Both the position numbers and the translations under genes were made by a program. The notes under the pieces are model-generated. The model was not told where the DNA came from. It worked only from the letters and a program-made list of their open reading frames with translations, and searched no databases. A DNA stretch of 64,000 nt from positions 1 through 64,000 of the forward strand of contig RHPI01002998.1 of NCBI GenBank assembly GCA_009103225.1, in the 5' to 3' direction. Shown here in pieces: positions 12,776 through 23,386 of the stretch. Each line of letters opens with the position of its first letter. The first letter of the stretch is position 1. The DNA is from Chlorokybus atmophyticus (Eukaryota; Streptophyta; Chlorokybophyceae; Chlorokybales; Chlorokybaceae).

Positions 12776-13124
12776 GACACGTACATAGCACCATATGCCA
12801 GTTTATGACTTGTTAATGCCCTGAATGACTTGCATACCCTTTGTAAAGGACGACCATGGTACTCTATACGCGGGCACAATGACACATGCACTTGTGTTAT
12901 GCGGACTTTGCTCTTGCACACAACATAGTGCTTGAGCATTGTTGACAACTTGTCAAAGGGCGCGTTGAGCAGCACTTGCTTGCTCACACAGTCATGCATC
13001 AGAAATTCGGAGTCAACAGGCACACCCACATCATTTTCCCACACAGCAACATCGCATGTCAACATAGAAGCATGTGGATTGCCAACAGTCATCTACTAGT
13101 AGGACAGCTCTCCACCCCGTGTTC

Positions 13125-14123
13125 CTATGGGACAGGCTTGTCGTTGGAGAGGTTGGGGCAGTTCGCCACGCGGTGGCCTTTCTCCCCGCACTTGAGACAC
13201 AGTCCGGCTTTGAAGCGTGCATTGCTCAGCTCCACGCAGACTCCGGGAATGCTGGTAGCGCTTCTTATTGACTGGCTAAAAGGGCTGCTTGCCCTTGCCG
13301 TTTGGGCGGCCGCGCTTGCGACTGTTGTTGCCACTGCCACTTCCCACAGCGGGAGTGGTCGAGCTCGAGGGCTGGTTGGCAACAATGGCCAACTTCTGTG
13401 CCTAATTGATCATTCGTTGGCTGTTGTCATACTGCACAGCCGTGCGCTTCATCAAGTCATAGTCAGCATGCGTGAAGGACTCCAGGCCCTCCTTGAAGGT
13501 CAATTACTTTGTCGTTTCCTCGGGCAAAGCCGCCCAGTACTTGTCCATCTTCTCTGCCTCTGACAAGGGCATGTCGGGGCCAACTTCGGCACACACCGAC
13601 TCGAAGTAGACAGTGAAGTCCTCAATGGACTGATTGGGCTTGACTTTCAAGCGTCTCAACTTGTTACGCGCCTTCTGTGACGGGTTTACACCCCCGTAGG
13701 CCTGCAACATAGCAGTCTCAAACACGTCAAGGCTTGCGACATCCTTGCCAGCAGCCTCAAGACGTGGGGAAGCCCCTTCCCACATGCGGGCAGCACTTCC
13801 CCGCAAGTAGGATGCAAAAAGCGACACCGCTTTGGCCTCAAGCCCAGGCAATACCTCAGCGGCATGCAACACACGCTTACAACCAGAAGGCAACCAGAAG
13901 GGTAGTCACGCACGGCAACACCAAGATCCTTGCCCTTCCCATTATGGGCACCGGAGAAGAACTCCAAGTGTGGCATCATCTTGTGGGTGTTTGCGGCTGC
14001 CATCTTGGCTAGCTGCTGCTCGTGTTGCTCCTTCATGGAGGCATTGGCCGTGACCATGGCTTGCACCTGGTTTTGCAGCTCTATCACTTGGGCCGCGAGT
14101 GCGTTGGCATCTGGATCAGTCAT
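13125..14123 (-). pseudogene. Gag with CCHC zinc knuckle (frameshifted)
   Basis: Starts at an ATG at 14123 (MTDPDANALAAQVIELQ), a short coiled-coil opening. After a frame change near 13890 the capsid-like block runs on as SLFASYLRGSAARMWEG and later EDFTVYFESVCAEVGP. Near 13200 a nucleocapsid zinc knuckle CLKCGEKGHRVANC has the spacing C-x2-C-x4-H-x4-C. At least two frame breaks and a stop separate these blocks. Confidence 0.85.
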
Positions 14124-14426
14124 TGTCGAAGGAAAATCTGCTCGTGCACAAGCACGTAATGAGTGTAGTGTTCAACACACACACGCGCGCACAAGTCCAG
14201 CTGTGCACGCAGCAAAACGCAGCGAAAATGCACACAACTAGTGCGCAAATCAGCGTGAATACAACCCACACCGTGCATGCAAGTGTGCGTGCAGCTGGTG
14301 CAACCAACTACATGCACAATCAGCGTGCAAACACTGCCATGTAGCGCGTGCAAGCAAAGAATGCAACACACGTACCGTGTAGCAAGTGTACAAGCTTATG
14401 GGCAAGCATGCAAGGCTTGAAAACAA

Positions 14427-14438
14427 GCTCTGAGACCA
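14427..14438 (-). promoter_or_regulatory. Primer-binding site, initiator Met tRNA type
   Basis: On the element's strand TGGTCTCAGAGC lies one base inside the 5' LTR. It differs at one position from TGGTATCAGAGC, the usual complement of the 3' end of initiator methionine tRNA used by many plant gypsy and copia elements. Confidence 0.85.
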
Positions 14439-14439
14439 A

Positions 14440-15294
14440 TGTAACGTGGGACACACACTTACCTGCTCGTGTATGTCACATACTTGTGCACACGCACAAG
14501 AACTTCTTCACAACATACCACGGTGCAGCACCTTGTTGAAGGAATGACCAGCACCGCAACGGGATGGAGAGGATGCACAACAAACCCTCCACTCAGCTCA
14601 CACACACTCAAGCACACCCTACTCACGTGCAAGGCTGCTACGGACACTACACCCCACTTGGGATGAGAGGGAGAGCCCCTTGAACAACTGAGCTAGGCAC
14701 CCCACACACAAGAGTCGAGTATGCACATGCTGAGCTGCCTCAACACTTGTTGAGGCCGTTCATATACCCCCTCTTTGCTGCTCTCCGACCTAGAACAACC
14801 ATGTCCAAGGCTACTTGCCTTGTCATGGCTGCGTTGACCTATACTCATGCCTAGGAGCTGCCACATCAGTCCTAGGACATCTTGTCAACGCCCAAGACTG
14901 ATCACACATCAGCCTCGGACATTGTGAACGCCCAAGGCTGGTCACATCAGTCTAGGACCTCATACATATGCATACATATGCGGACATATGCATACACATG
15001 CATACATCACTCATATCCGCACATATGAACTCATATGCGGACACATGCATGCATATGCAACCATATGCATATACATGCGGACATATGACACCGACCAGCT
15101 CTGTGCTTGCTAGTAGACAGTGCTTATGTGTAGCTACAATGCCCTTGCACACTAAATGCACAAGAACTAACTTCATGAGCACATATGCCAAGCACTACAC
15201 AACTTGACTATACGGGATCCTCACTTAGTTCTTCTTACTTACCACATAAGTAAGGAACATGAGAGTGACTTTTGCCAGCCCTTTGGGCGTGACA
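14440..15294 (-). repeat. LTR, 5' copy of the chromovirus
   Basis: 855 bases, ends TGTAACG and CGTGACA, partner of the copy at the other end. It would hold the element's promoter. The two LTRs differ by several substitutions and by indels (for example an extra TACGGA near 14640), so the insertion is not recent. Confidence 0.95.
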
Positions 15295-16617
15295 GCTCGT
15301 GCACATGACGACCACAATGGTGTTATACGTTATAACTTAAACTTTAGCACTTCATGGTGTTGTATGTATCTTATACATCATTTGATAATATAATAATAAT
15401 ATCATATATACCAAAACACTGTTTTGTATAATGTATAATCACGAAATTAACAACTCAAGAATTACAGATCTCTACTTGACAATAATGCTTAATGGGCTCA
15501 ACTTCGATAAGCATTTGAGATGCTATTTGCAATTATACAAATTCTTTATGAAAACTTACAACCCATTAAAGATGAACTTCACCCCAACGTTTATGTGATA
15601 TTCTGTGCTTACACACTGTGCAGCACAGTTGCTCTTGTAGATAAATATCATATGCTTTTTTAGTTTTCAAGTACATCATCATCAATAGTTGTATACGGCT
15701 ATGAGGCATTTATTAAAAAAAGTGTTGTGGTTGGTGAGTTGTCATAATCTTTAACATGGTATTTTGCAAAGAGCTTTAATTTCAACAACTTTCTCCTAGT
15801 GTTACTACATCTTTTCAATCAACAACATTGCTGTTTGGAACATTGTGCTCTACCACTAAATAGTTGTGACAACAATCATTACAAGTCAAACAAACATGTA
15901 TAATATGACATTGAGCTTTGTAATTGTATACTTGTCATCACACGCATATGTTTATAATGCATTTAGGGATGACACCGTGTGATATTTATGTTAAGATGAT
16001 CATTATGCAAATATACAATGATAAGGCAACAAGGTTGATAAACCATGATCTATTATTGGCGCAAAGCATCAGCTGATCTATTATATTTGAGTACTTCTTG
16101 GATAAAATGAGTGGTACCCTCTCATGCATGTGATAATATGAGTAATCTTTCACACGTGTACATTTGTGAGTTTTATTACAGAAAATGTCTGTAATTCATA
16201 CCATATGTAGTAAAAGGTGTAAAAGAGCAATATGTGTCAATTTTATTAATATAAAACGATTGAATGTGTCATGTGAACCTCGAGGTTCGTTTGTAAATGT
16301 TATCTTATTAATATGAGGACAACATTTGACTTATATAATTTATTATAAAGTCTCAGATAAAACAGTGGTTTACAAGATCCCTCTTCATGTACATGTAGGG
16401 TTGAGTCGTATGTAATACGTGCCGCATCACATCAAGTGGAAGTTTACGGAGCATGAGGCTCTTTGATGGTATGAGGTCACCTTGTCACACATACACATAC
16501 ACATAATTTGGTGCGTAGCATACAAGTTAGTTCAACTGCATGGCTCAGTTGCACCCATAAATGATACATACACATCATGTGTATATAAACGGACATCAGT
16601 GATGTCTTTGAGATATA
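15295..16617. other. AT-rich spacer between two transposons
   Basis: Strongly AT-rich, without open frames of note or recognisable domains. It ends at the TA duplication of the pogo-like element. Confidence 0.6.
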
Positions 16618-16640
16618 GGGTCAAATGCTCTTATTTCGGC
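16618..16640 (+). repeat. Left terminal inverted repeat
   Basis: GGGTCAAATGCTCTTATTTC and the next three bases, directly after the TA target dinucleotide. Its mismatches with the right end are at positions 5, 12 and 15. Confidence 0.8.
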
Positions 16641-17503
16641 GCCTGCCCTTATATCGGCGATGGCGGTTTTTTGAGCGTTGTCTGCGCTGTTTTGATTGGA
16701 TTGGCTCTTGTGGGCTGTTAGCTACGTTCCATATTGACCGTCCAATTCAATTGGCATCGCATTTGAAGCAGTATAGCGGGAGATATGAAATTTCAAATAT
16801 ACATAGTTTAGGTAAAATGCATGTTAGCATCTTGTAACTGGAACAACTTTTGAATGGCAATGCCTTTTGGGGTGTGGTTTGTTGCAACGCTCGAGTTACT
16901 TAACAAAGCAACTTGTCATAGATTTTCAGCCTAATTGAATAAGATTTGAGCAAGTTAGTGTGGCAAGCCTATCGCGTGTCGTTGTAACATCTTTGGAATT
17001 TATAATAGCTATAACCCTTGAATGGGGGTAGCTATTAACGTGGAGTTTGTTGCATGGCTTTAGTAAATAGGAAATACAACTCATCACAAAGTTGCAGCCT
17101 ATTTAGATAGGAAACAAAAAAGTTAGTGTGCCACTCATAACGCAACCAATTGTAAAGTGCAAACTATCGTGGATGGGGGTGTTTGCTGCTTGTCGTAGCG
17201 CGTGTGAGTTGTTGGTTTGGCTAAATGTTAGTGTTGTGCTGAGTGTTAGCTGCTACTTTGCGTGGATGCAAGTAGTTGGGGACATTGCTGGCATGCAAGT
17301 TGCTGTGTGAGCACACGAACTTGGTGGGAGGGAGTTGCATTGCAAGGAGGCTATGCCTACACAAGTAAGTTGCTGTTTACTACGCTAGGCTGATGCTATG
17401 CTTGTCTACTATTGGGCTCAAAGGTCTTCTCATCCTCGCCCATGTGGTTCACCTATTGCCAGCATATTACTATGCCTTATCTCAAGCACTCTGTTGGCAG
17501 GTG

Positions 17504-19560
17504 AGAAGGACTGCAGGCAGTGCCAAACGCATCACCAACAAACAGGTTCAGCTGCGCGCAAAGGCACAGCTGAACCATTACAAGAGGGGGCCATACATGA
17601 AAAATAAGGAGACAAAAGCACTGCTGCCCAAGGTGCGAGAGGCCATCCAAGCTGTGCAGCAGGGCTGCATGTCTGCGTGTGAGGCTGCAAGAGAGGTTGG
17701 CCTGCCAAAGTCAACCATGAAGGACTACGTTGCTCACCCTGCACGCTTAGACAAATACAAGTGAGTTCTGGTTCTGTGCATGTCACCTGTTACATGCTTG
17801 TGAGTGCCATTGTGCAAGGGGTCATGCTTGCACATGTTATGTTTCAGATGAGCGGGGAGGCCTACCTTGCTTACTGTAGAAGAGGAGTGCAAAGTGGTGC
17901 AGTTACTTACATGGCAGAATGATAGTGGGTGTGCCATGACGCAGTTAGACATCCAGGTGCATGTAGGCAAATTGCTCTTCAACGATGCAAGACGACTGCA
18001 GCTCAAAGATGGCATACTTGGTGCAAGATGGGTCCGCCTCTTCATGAAGGGGCACAAGCTTAGCAAGCGTAAAGCAGAAGCTGTCGATGCCAGCAGGCGT
18101 CACAGCTTTCGAAGGTGGATTGTCAAGGATTATTTTAAGCGCCTGAAGGAGGTCCTTGACTTCATGAAGATTGGGCCTAACCGTATCATCTCCTGCGACG
18201 AGATAGGCATTAAGCCAGACTCCACCTTGAAAAACACACAAGTCATAGTGAAAAGGTTAGTGTTATGCACGTGGTGTAAGTTGCAGCTTGACTACTAACA
18301 CAACACATGACTGACACATACCTCTGTGTACAGCAATTCCAGATATGCACAACTGGCTATATCTGAAGCGAGGCAGCACATAACATTGATGGCAGCGTGT
18401 CACTACAGCTGGAGTTGCAATCCCTCCCACAACAGTCCTAACAGGCAAGCATATCTATCCAGAATGGGGAGACGCTTTTGACCTGCCTGTTGCTAGCCTC
18501 AGCTGCTAAGAAAATGCATGGATGACTACTGAGCACTTCTCCACGTGGATTGACTACCTGCAGCTCAACATGCCTGATGGTACTAATTCTTCTAATCCTG
18601 CTCTGCTGATCTGTGATGGACACGTTAGCCGGTACAATGTTAGTACGATAGACAAGTGCAAGGACATGGGACTGGAGATCCTTGTGCTCCCGCCACACAC
18701 GACACGCAGGCTGCAAATGCTGGACGTGGCATGCTTCAGCAGCTTTTAATTTGTGTACAAGAAGGAGTATCAAGCATGGCTCAACACGCACATGCATGTA
18801 AGAGGGCTACCTAACGAAGACTCTTGAGCATCTTTCTGAAGATGCTCAAGCCATGCTTTGTGCAAGGGCTGAGTGCAAGCAACATACTAGCAGGCTTCAA
18901 GGCATGCGGTAAGCATGCATGCAGTAACACATAATCGTGCATGCATGCATGCAACTCAACCTACATGTCTATGCAGGCATATCACCTTGGAATGATGCAG
19001 CAGTGGACAAGTACCTACCCAAAAAGCCACCAAAGGGGCTGCTTGATGTATTGGCAGCTGCACTGGACGAAGGCAGCAACGACCCTGCAGACATGGAGGA
19101 GGAGACCAATGCTAGTCTGGAGACAGAGGGTTCAGCTGCCAACGCCAGTCGATAACTGCAAAGAAGAAATGCAAAGTGGGGGTGAGGCCAGCAACGGCAG
19201 AATGGTTGACACATGCAGAAATACGCAACAGGCAGAACCAGCTTGAGGAGGAGAGAAGGCTTGAGAAAGAGGCCATCCAGCAGAGGAAGGAAGCCCGTGC
19301 AGCATCAGCAGAACAGCGAGCTCCTGCTGCAGCAGAGAAAGCTGAGGCTGCTGCAGCAAGGTGAGAGGAACAAGCCAGAGGCAGCAGCAGAGCATGCAAA
19401 CAAACAAGCAAGCAAGGAAGCAGGCAAAAGCAGCGTAGACAGCAGCAAGACAAGCTGCTGAAGCACAAGCACAAGCTGAGAGACATGAGGGTAAACGCTT
19501 GGAGGAAGAGCAGCGTGCAAGGATAAGGCAGGAGGCATGCGACTTGCTGGACAGGTGGGA
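17504..19560 (+). pseudogene. pogo/Tigger-like transposase (CENP-B-type, DDE)
   Basis: Blocks occur in the order of pogo transposases. First is a Psq-type helix-turn-helix (AAREVGLPKSTMKDYV near 17690-17740). Next comes a CENP-B-type DNA-binding region beginning LLTVEEECKVVQLLTW and containing LGARWVRLFMKGHKLSKRK. Then the DDE_1 core: first acid in IISCDEIGIKP (near 18190), middle block ending YPEWGDAFDLPV, second acid in ALLICDGHVSRYNVS (18600-18640), third probably in RRLQMLDVACF. An ILAGFKACG/ISPWNDAAV pair spans an intron near 18.9 kb, and an acidic then Lys/Glu/Ala-rich tail ends it. Short introns are likely at 17761, 18258 and 18910. The frame shifts around 18400 and a stop follows ACFSSF at 18749, so I treat it as broken. 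Confidence 0.8.
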
Positions 19561-20240
19561 TTGGGACCCTATGCTGTGGGTGTTAGAGCATCATCTCCCC
19601 TTCCTCAACTTGGGCAAATGGATGCATGCATGCATCCTCCGCCCCCGCCCAAGCCCGGAGGGGTAGACTAGCAGGAACAAAGTGGCGGGCCAAGCGCGCA
19701 GCTCAACTCAAAAGATAGTAGCCTAGCTAGCATACATTGAAACCCTTGTACATGCAACACTCCAAACCCTACAACAGGCACGCCTACATGCTTACCATGC
19801 TACTGCTGTCGCCGCCCACCTCGCCCACGTGCACAACAAGATGCTACGCTAACCTTGCCTTGCATTGCAGAGAAGCTGTCACTCTCTTCCCACCATAACT
19901 GAGGCGAGAAAAAATGACAGCTGCCTCACTGTGGCAGCAAACAGGCAGCTGTCACTATCAGCACAACTGAACCCTCACATCAGCCGCCACTGACAGGCAA
20001 TGGCCGACGCCATTCCTATCGGTATACACCTGAATGTGCCGCCGAAATAAGGTACTGGACGATTTTGACCTGTAGCATTTACACATGCCCCTTTGGTGCT
20101 GCGACATAACCGCCGCGTTATTGGCTAGAATTCAATATAAATATCTACGTGTAGGCAACTTGATAAGCTATAACTCATTCACTCACATCACCGCCAAAAA
20201 ACAAACAACATAACCGCTGTGATGGCCCAAACCTTATTTA

Positions 20241-20263
20241 GCCGAAATTAGGGCATTTCACCC
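20241..20263 (-). repeat. Right terminal inverted repeat
   Basis: Reverse complement reads GGGTGAAATGCCCTAATTTC plus GGC, directly followed by TA. It mirrors the left terminus. Confidence 0.8.
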
Positions 20264-20265
20264 TA

Positions 20266-20852
20266 GTGCAAGCATGCGAAGACAATATGCTTGGGCAATA
20301 ACATAGCTTGATTCAGACGGCGGTGGTATGATAACAACATAGTATGTTGTTACCATAATGCGGGGTATCATGGTAACAACTGTTCGTATACCTTTGCCAT
20401 CTCACGATTCACATTAATTAACAATTAATAAACTGACAGCCATTTTTTGCTATACAGCAAGTCCATGGCCTAGCTATTCTATCATGCAAGTGCTAGCCAA
20501 CATGCAGTTACCAGGTAACTGCCGTTGCATCATTCTCTGTAGTTCGCTGGTAGAGAGACATGTGCGTGTTCTGGCTGGTGTCTGCTGCAAGTGTGTGCTT
20601 GGCGAGCACTGCTTTCTGCGCGTGCATGACTTATATATTGAATAATAAGCCTTTAAGGGGAGGAAGGCGGCCGCCAGCCCCCACCGTCATCAGACACAGC
20701 GTAACAGCGTTACGTCCCAGCACGAGTCAATTTTAGGCGGGGTGCACCAGCCCACTTGCTGAGCCCTGAGTCCATCCTCCAGCCCACCAGGCCGGAGCGA
20801 CAAGGGCGGGGAGGGCAAGCCAGGCCAGGCCAGGCCAGGCCAGGGGAGCACA
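20266..20852. other. Upstream region of the H4-like gene
   Basis: No coding signal. A TATA-like TTATATATT lies near 20631-20639, and a CCAGG-type repeat (GCCAGGCCAGGCCAGG) at about 20818-20844 abuts the start codon. Whether either acts in transcription is a guess. Confidence 0.35.
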
Positions 20853-22692
20853 ATGGCGATGAGGAGCGTGTCGACGTCATCCTCTCACCCTCCGGGCCGG
20901 CCGCTGAGAGTGCAGGCTGAGGCGGCGGGGGTAGCGGCTCCGGGGGTTGCTGAGCAGGAGGATGGGCTGCTCCAGCAACAGCAGCACAAGGAGCTGCCTG
21001 GGCCTAGGCCTGGGCCTGGGCCTGGACCTGGGGTTGGGCCTGGGGCTGGTCTTGGGAAGAGGCTGACCAGACGCTATCGGCGCCCTGGACGCCAGGCCGC
21101 CCTGACCAGGCCGGCCCTGCGGCGACTTGCACGCCGCGCTGGAGTCAAACGGATTTCGGCGGAGGTTCTGCATGCCGCCCGGATCGCCTTACACGTAAAG
21201 ATGGAATAACATGTGCACATGCCAGCGCCAGTACATGCACGCGCATAAGCTCCCCTCCATGCATGCATGCATGCGTGCATCCCTCCACTGGAGGGATGCC
21301 ATGCATGTGTCACCATGTGTCGCCGTGTGCATGCATGCATGCAAAGACATTGACACACACATGCTTCCGAGGCATACATGAGGCATGCAAGCACGCACCC
21401 TGCGTGGCACACAAGCCACCTGCATGCATAGAAGCGACAACTTCAAGCATGCATGCATGCTTGCATGCTTGTTGACCACGCCACGATACACACAATGTGT
21501 GCCCAATCGTGACCTGCCGCGATTGTTGCTTCCGTAACCGTGGTCGTGCCTCGCGTGTGTATCCGGCAGGATTTCCTCCTGGAAGCCGTCCGCGGCTGCG
21601 CCCTGTACGCCGAGTCCGCCCGCCGCCGCACGGTCCTGACGGCCGACGCCGTGCACGCGCTCAAGAGGATGGGGAGGACCATCTACTTCTATGAAGTGGA
21701 CCAGGGGGAACACTACCACCAGCAGCTGGCATGCAGACAACGACGAGGAGGAGGAAGACCAGGAGGACAGCATCAAGGAGGACAGGTGTGTATGTATGTC
21801 ATGCATCGGTGGTGTGCAGACCTGTGGTTGTTGAAGGGCTGTCCTTGTCTTGATGTGTGGTGTGTTGGGTTTGCGTGCATGTGCATGTGCAGCAGGAGGG
21901 GGAGCGACGTCAGTCCAATGCAAGGGAGGTGATTGATGTCGAGAACCTCCAGAACACCACCACCACTACCAACATTAACCACACCACCACCACCACCACC
22001 AACCACCACCACCACAGCAACAGTGGCGAGGGTCATGTGGGTCCCAGTGGGGCAGGAGGAGTCACAAGAGCTCCTGTTGAAGTCAGCCCAGAGAGAGAGG
22101 AGCTCATCCGTCGAGCGATGGGAGACCACATGCGGGGACGCGATAAATGCACGGTACGGTGAGAGTGTGTGTGTGTGGGTGTGTGGGTATGTGACTGTGC
22201 ATGTGTGTGCGTGTGAGAGAGTCATCAGTTGTGATGTGGTGATGTGTGTGCAGGTCGCTGCGGCGCTTGCGGGGTTGAATGAGAGGGTGGAAGTGACACA
22301 GGAAGAACTGCTGAGCGTGGTGAAGGTGAGTAACATAAGGCATGCGGGCGTGTGCTAATGTGTATATGTGCGTGTGCATCATATTCTGCGTATGTGTGTC
22401 CGTGCACGCATGCATGCACGCACGCACGCACGCACGTGGAAGTGTGCTTGTTGTCCTGGCTGTTGTTGATGTTGCACATCAATGCATGCCGGTTCATCCA
22501 TGTACTGCACTCTGCACGTGTACGGTAATATGCGTGCAGACACATGTCCACAACAAGTTGAGCCAGTATGCACACAGATACTGCTATTGTTACTGATACT
22601 TCACATCAACATCATGCTGGCAGAAACTGGACGCAAGCAATGCCATCATGTACATACCCGAAACCAACACCATATACAATCTGGAGCTGTGA
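20853..22692 (+). CDS. Histone H4-like protein with winged-helix-like C-terminus
   Basis: Five-exon model 20853..21194, 21570..21785, 21893..22153, 22254..22325, 22624..22692; all four introns are phase 0; 319 aa. After an N-terminal extension of about 80 aa (Gln-rich, then a GPRPGPGPGPG run) the histone fold appears: RPALRRLARRAGVKRIS, then ARIALH, and across the first intron DFLLEAVRGCALYAES followed by DAVHALKRMGRTIYFY. This aligns with histone H4 without gaps (H4 has RRLARRGGVKRIS and ALKRQGRTLYGF). The normal short basic H4 tail is replaced. The rest is a basic Gly/Gln linker, a Thr/Asn/His-rich stretch and about 65 residues (EREELIRRAMGDHMRGRDK to NAIMYIPETNTIYNLEL) that resemble a winged helix such as those at the C-termini of MCM proteins. 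That last assignment is tentative. Exons 3-5 could belong to a separate gene, but the phases agree with one. Confidence 0.65.
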
Positions 22693-23386
22693 GAGCGTTG
22701 ACCCACTCCATTCGTGTTATTCTCGTCAAGTCCTTATGTGACACGTAATACTCTATATGTTGCAGATGTGACATAGCTTAGTGGCAACAGCCAGTCGTGT
22801 AGCTGCTGTAATGCATGTCAATGCAAGAACTGGGGTCATTGTCTATGCCTGGTGTATAGGCTTGACTTCTCAAAGCATGTATGCATTCCACCACCACGAA
22901 CTTTGTAGTCAGCACAAATCGCATCCCTCGAACACATGCACAACCTGCGGTGACTCGTATTGTCGGTTACTGCACACGTCATACGGTGCAGAAGTTGATG
23001 ACAGTGTTTGGGGTATAGTCATGGTAATAACACAGGCCGGAAGATGTCGCAATGATGCCCGCAATTGGCGCGCTCTGTAGGTGCCTGCGTGCCCAATCGG
23101 CATTCGTCCAGTGCATGTGTGCATGTGCGCACGCGTCCAAGTGCCCGAGTGTGTGAGGGCACTTGCATGTCAATGATGATAGTGTTGTGCACGTATGAGG
23201 GCGCTCATGTGTACGCGCATGTGTGTGGCACACACATGTACCTACGGCGGCCTTGACAAAGCCACTCGCAAGCATAACGCTTGCGAGTACGTCATCAACG
23301 TTGTCACAACCAACAATTTGGGAAACTCAAACTTCTTAGAAAAGCTAACACTACTTACAATGAGCTGAGGCATACGTGTGGGTTCA
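22693..23386. other. Intergenic, convergent gene ends
   Basis: Lies between the stop of the H4-like gene and the stop of the HIT gene on the other strand. Open frames here show no motif. I see no RNA gene. Confidence 0.5.

Larger units (their letters stand above)
8086..15294 (-). mobile_element. Ty3/gypsy LTR retrotransposon, chromovirus clade
   Basis: A 7.2-kb element read from right to left. It has two LTRs that begin TGT(C/A)ACG and end CGTGACA, a primer-binding site beside the right-hand (5') LTR and a polypurine tract beside the left-hand (3') LTR. The order is gag with zinc knuckle, protease, reverse transcriptase, RNase H, integrase and a C-terminal chromodomain. Integrase after RNase H is the Ty3/gypsy order, and the chromodomain places it among chromoviruses. 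Flanking bases GCTCA (8081-8085) and GCTCG (15295-15299) look like a 5-bp target duplication with one later change. Several frameshifts and stops break the polyprotein, so this copy is probably not autonomous now. Confidence 0.95.
16618..20263 (+). mobile_element. pogo-like (Tc1/mariner) DNA transposon
   Basis: The element is bounded by imperfect 23-bp terminal inverted repeats: 16618-16640 begins GGGTCAAATGCTCT and the reverse complement of 20241-20263 begins GGGTGAAATGCCCT; 20 of 23 bases agree. Both ends are flanked by TA (16616-16617, 20264-20265), the duplication made by Tc1/mariner transposons. A second inverted pair, CTTATTTCGGCG at 16630-16641 and its complement at 20040-20051, forms subterminal repeats. 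Inside is a pogo/Tigger-type transposase coding region on the plus strand. The coding region has frame problems, so the copy is probably dead. Confidence 0.85.

Noticed and set aside
22781-23080. 99-residue plus-strand open frame after the H4-like gene
   Set aside because: No motif, no splice support and ordinary composition. Probably 3' flank.
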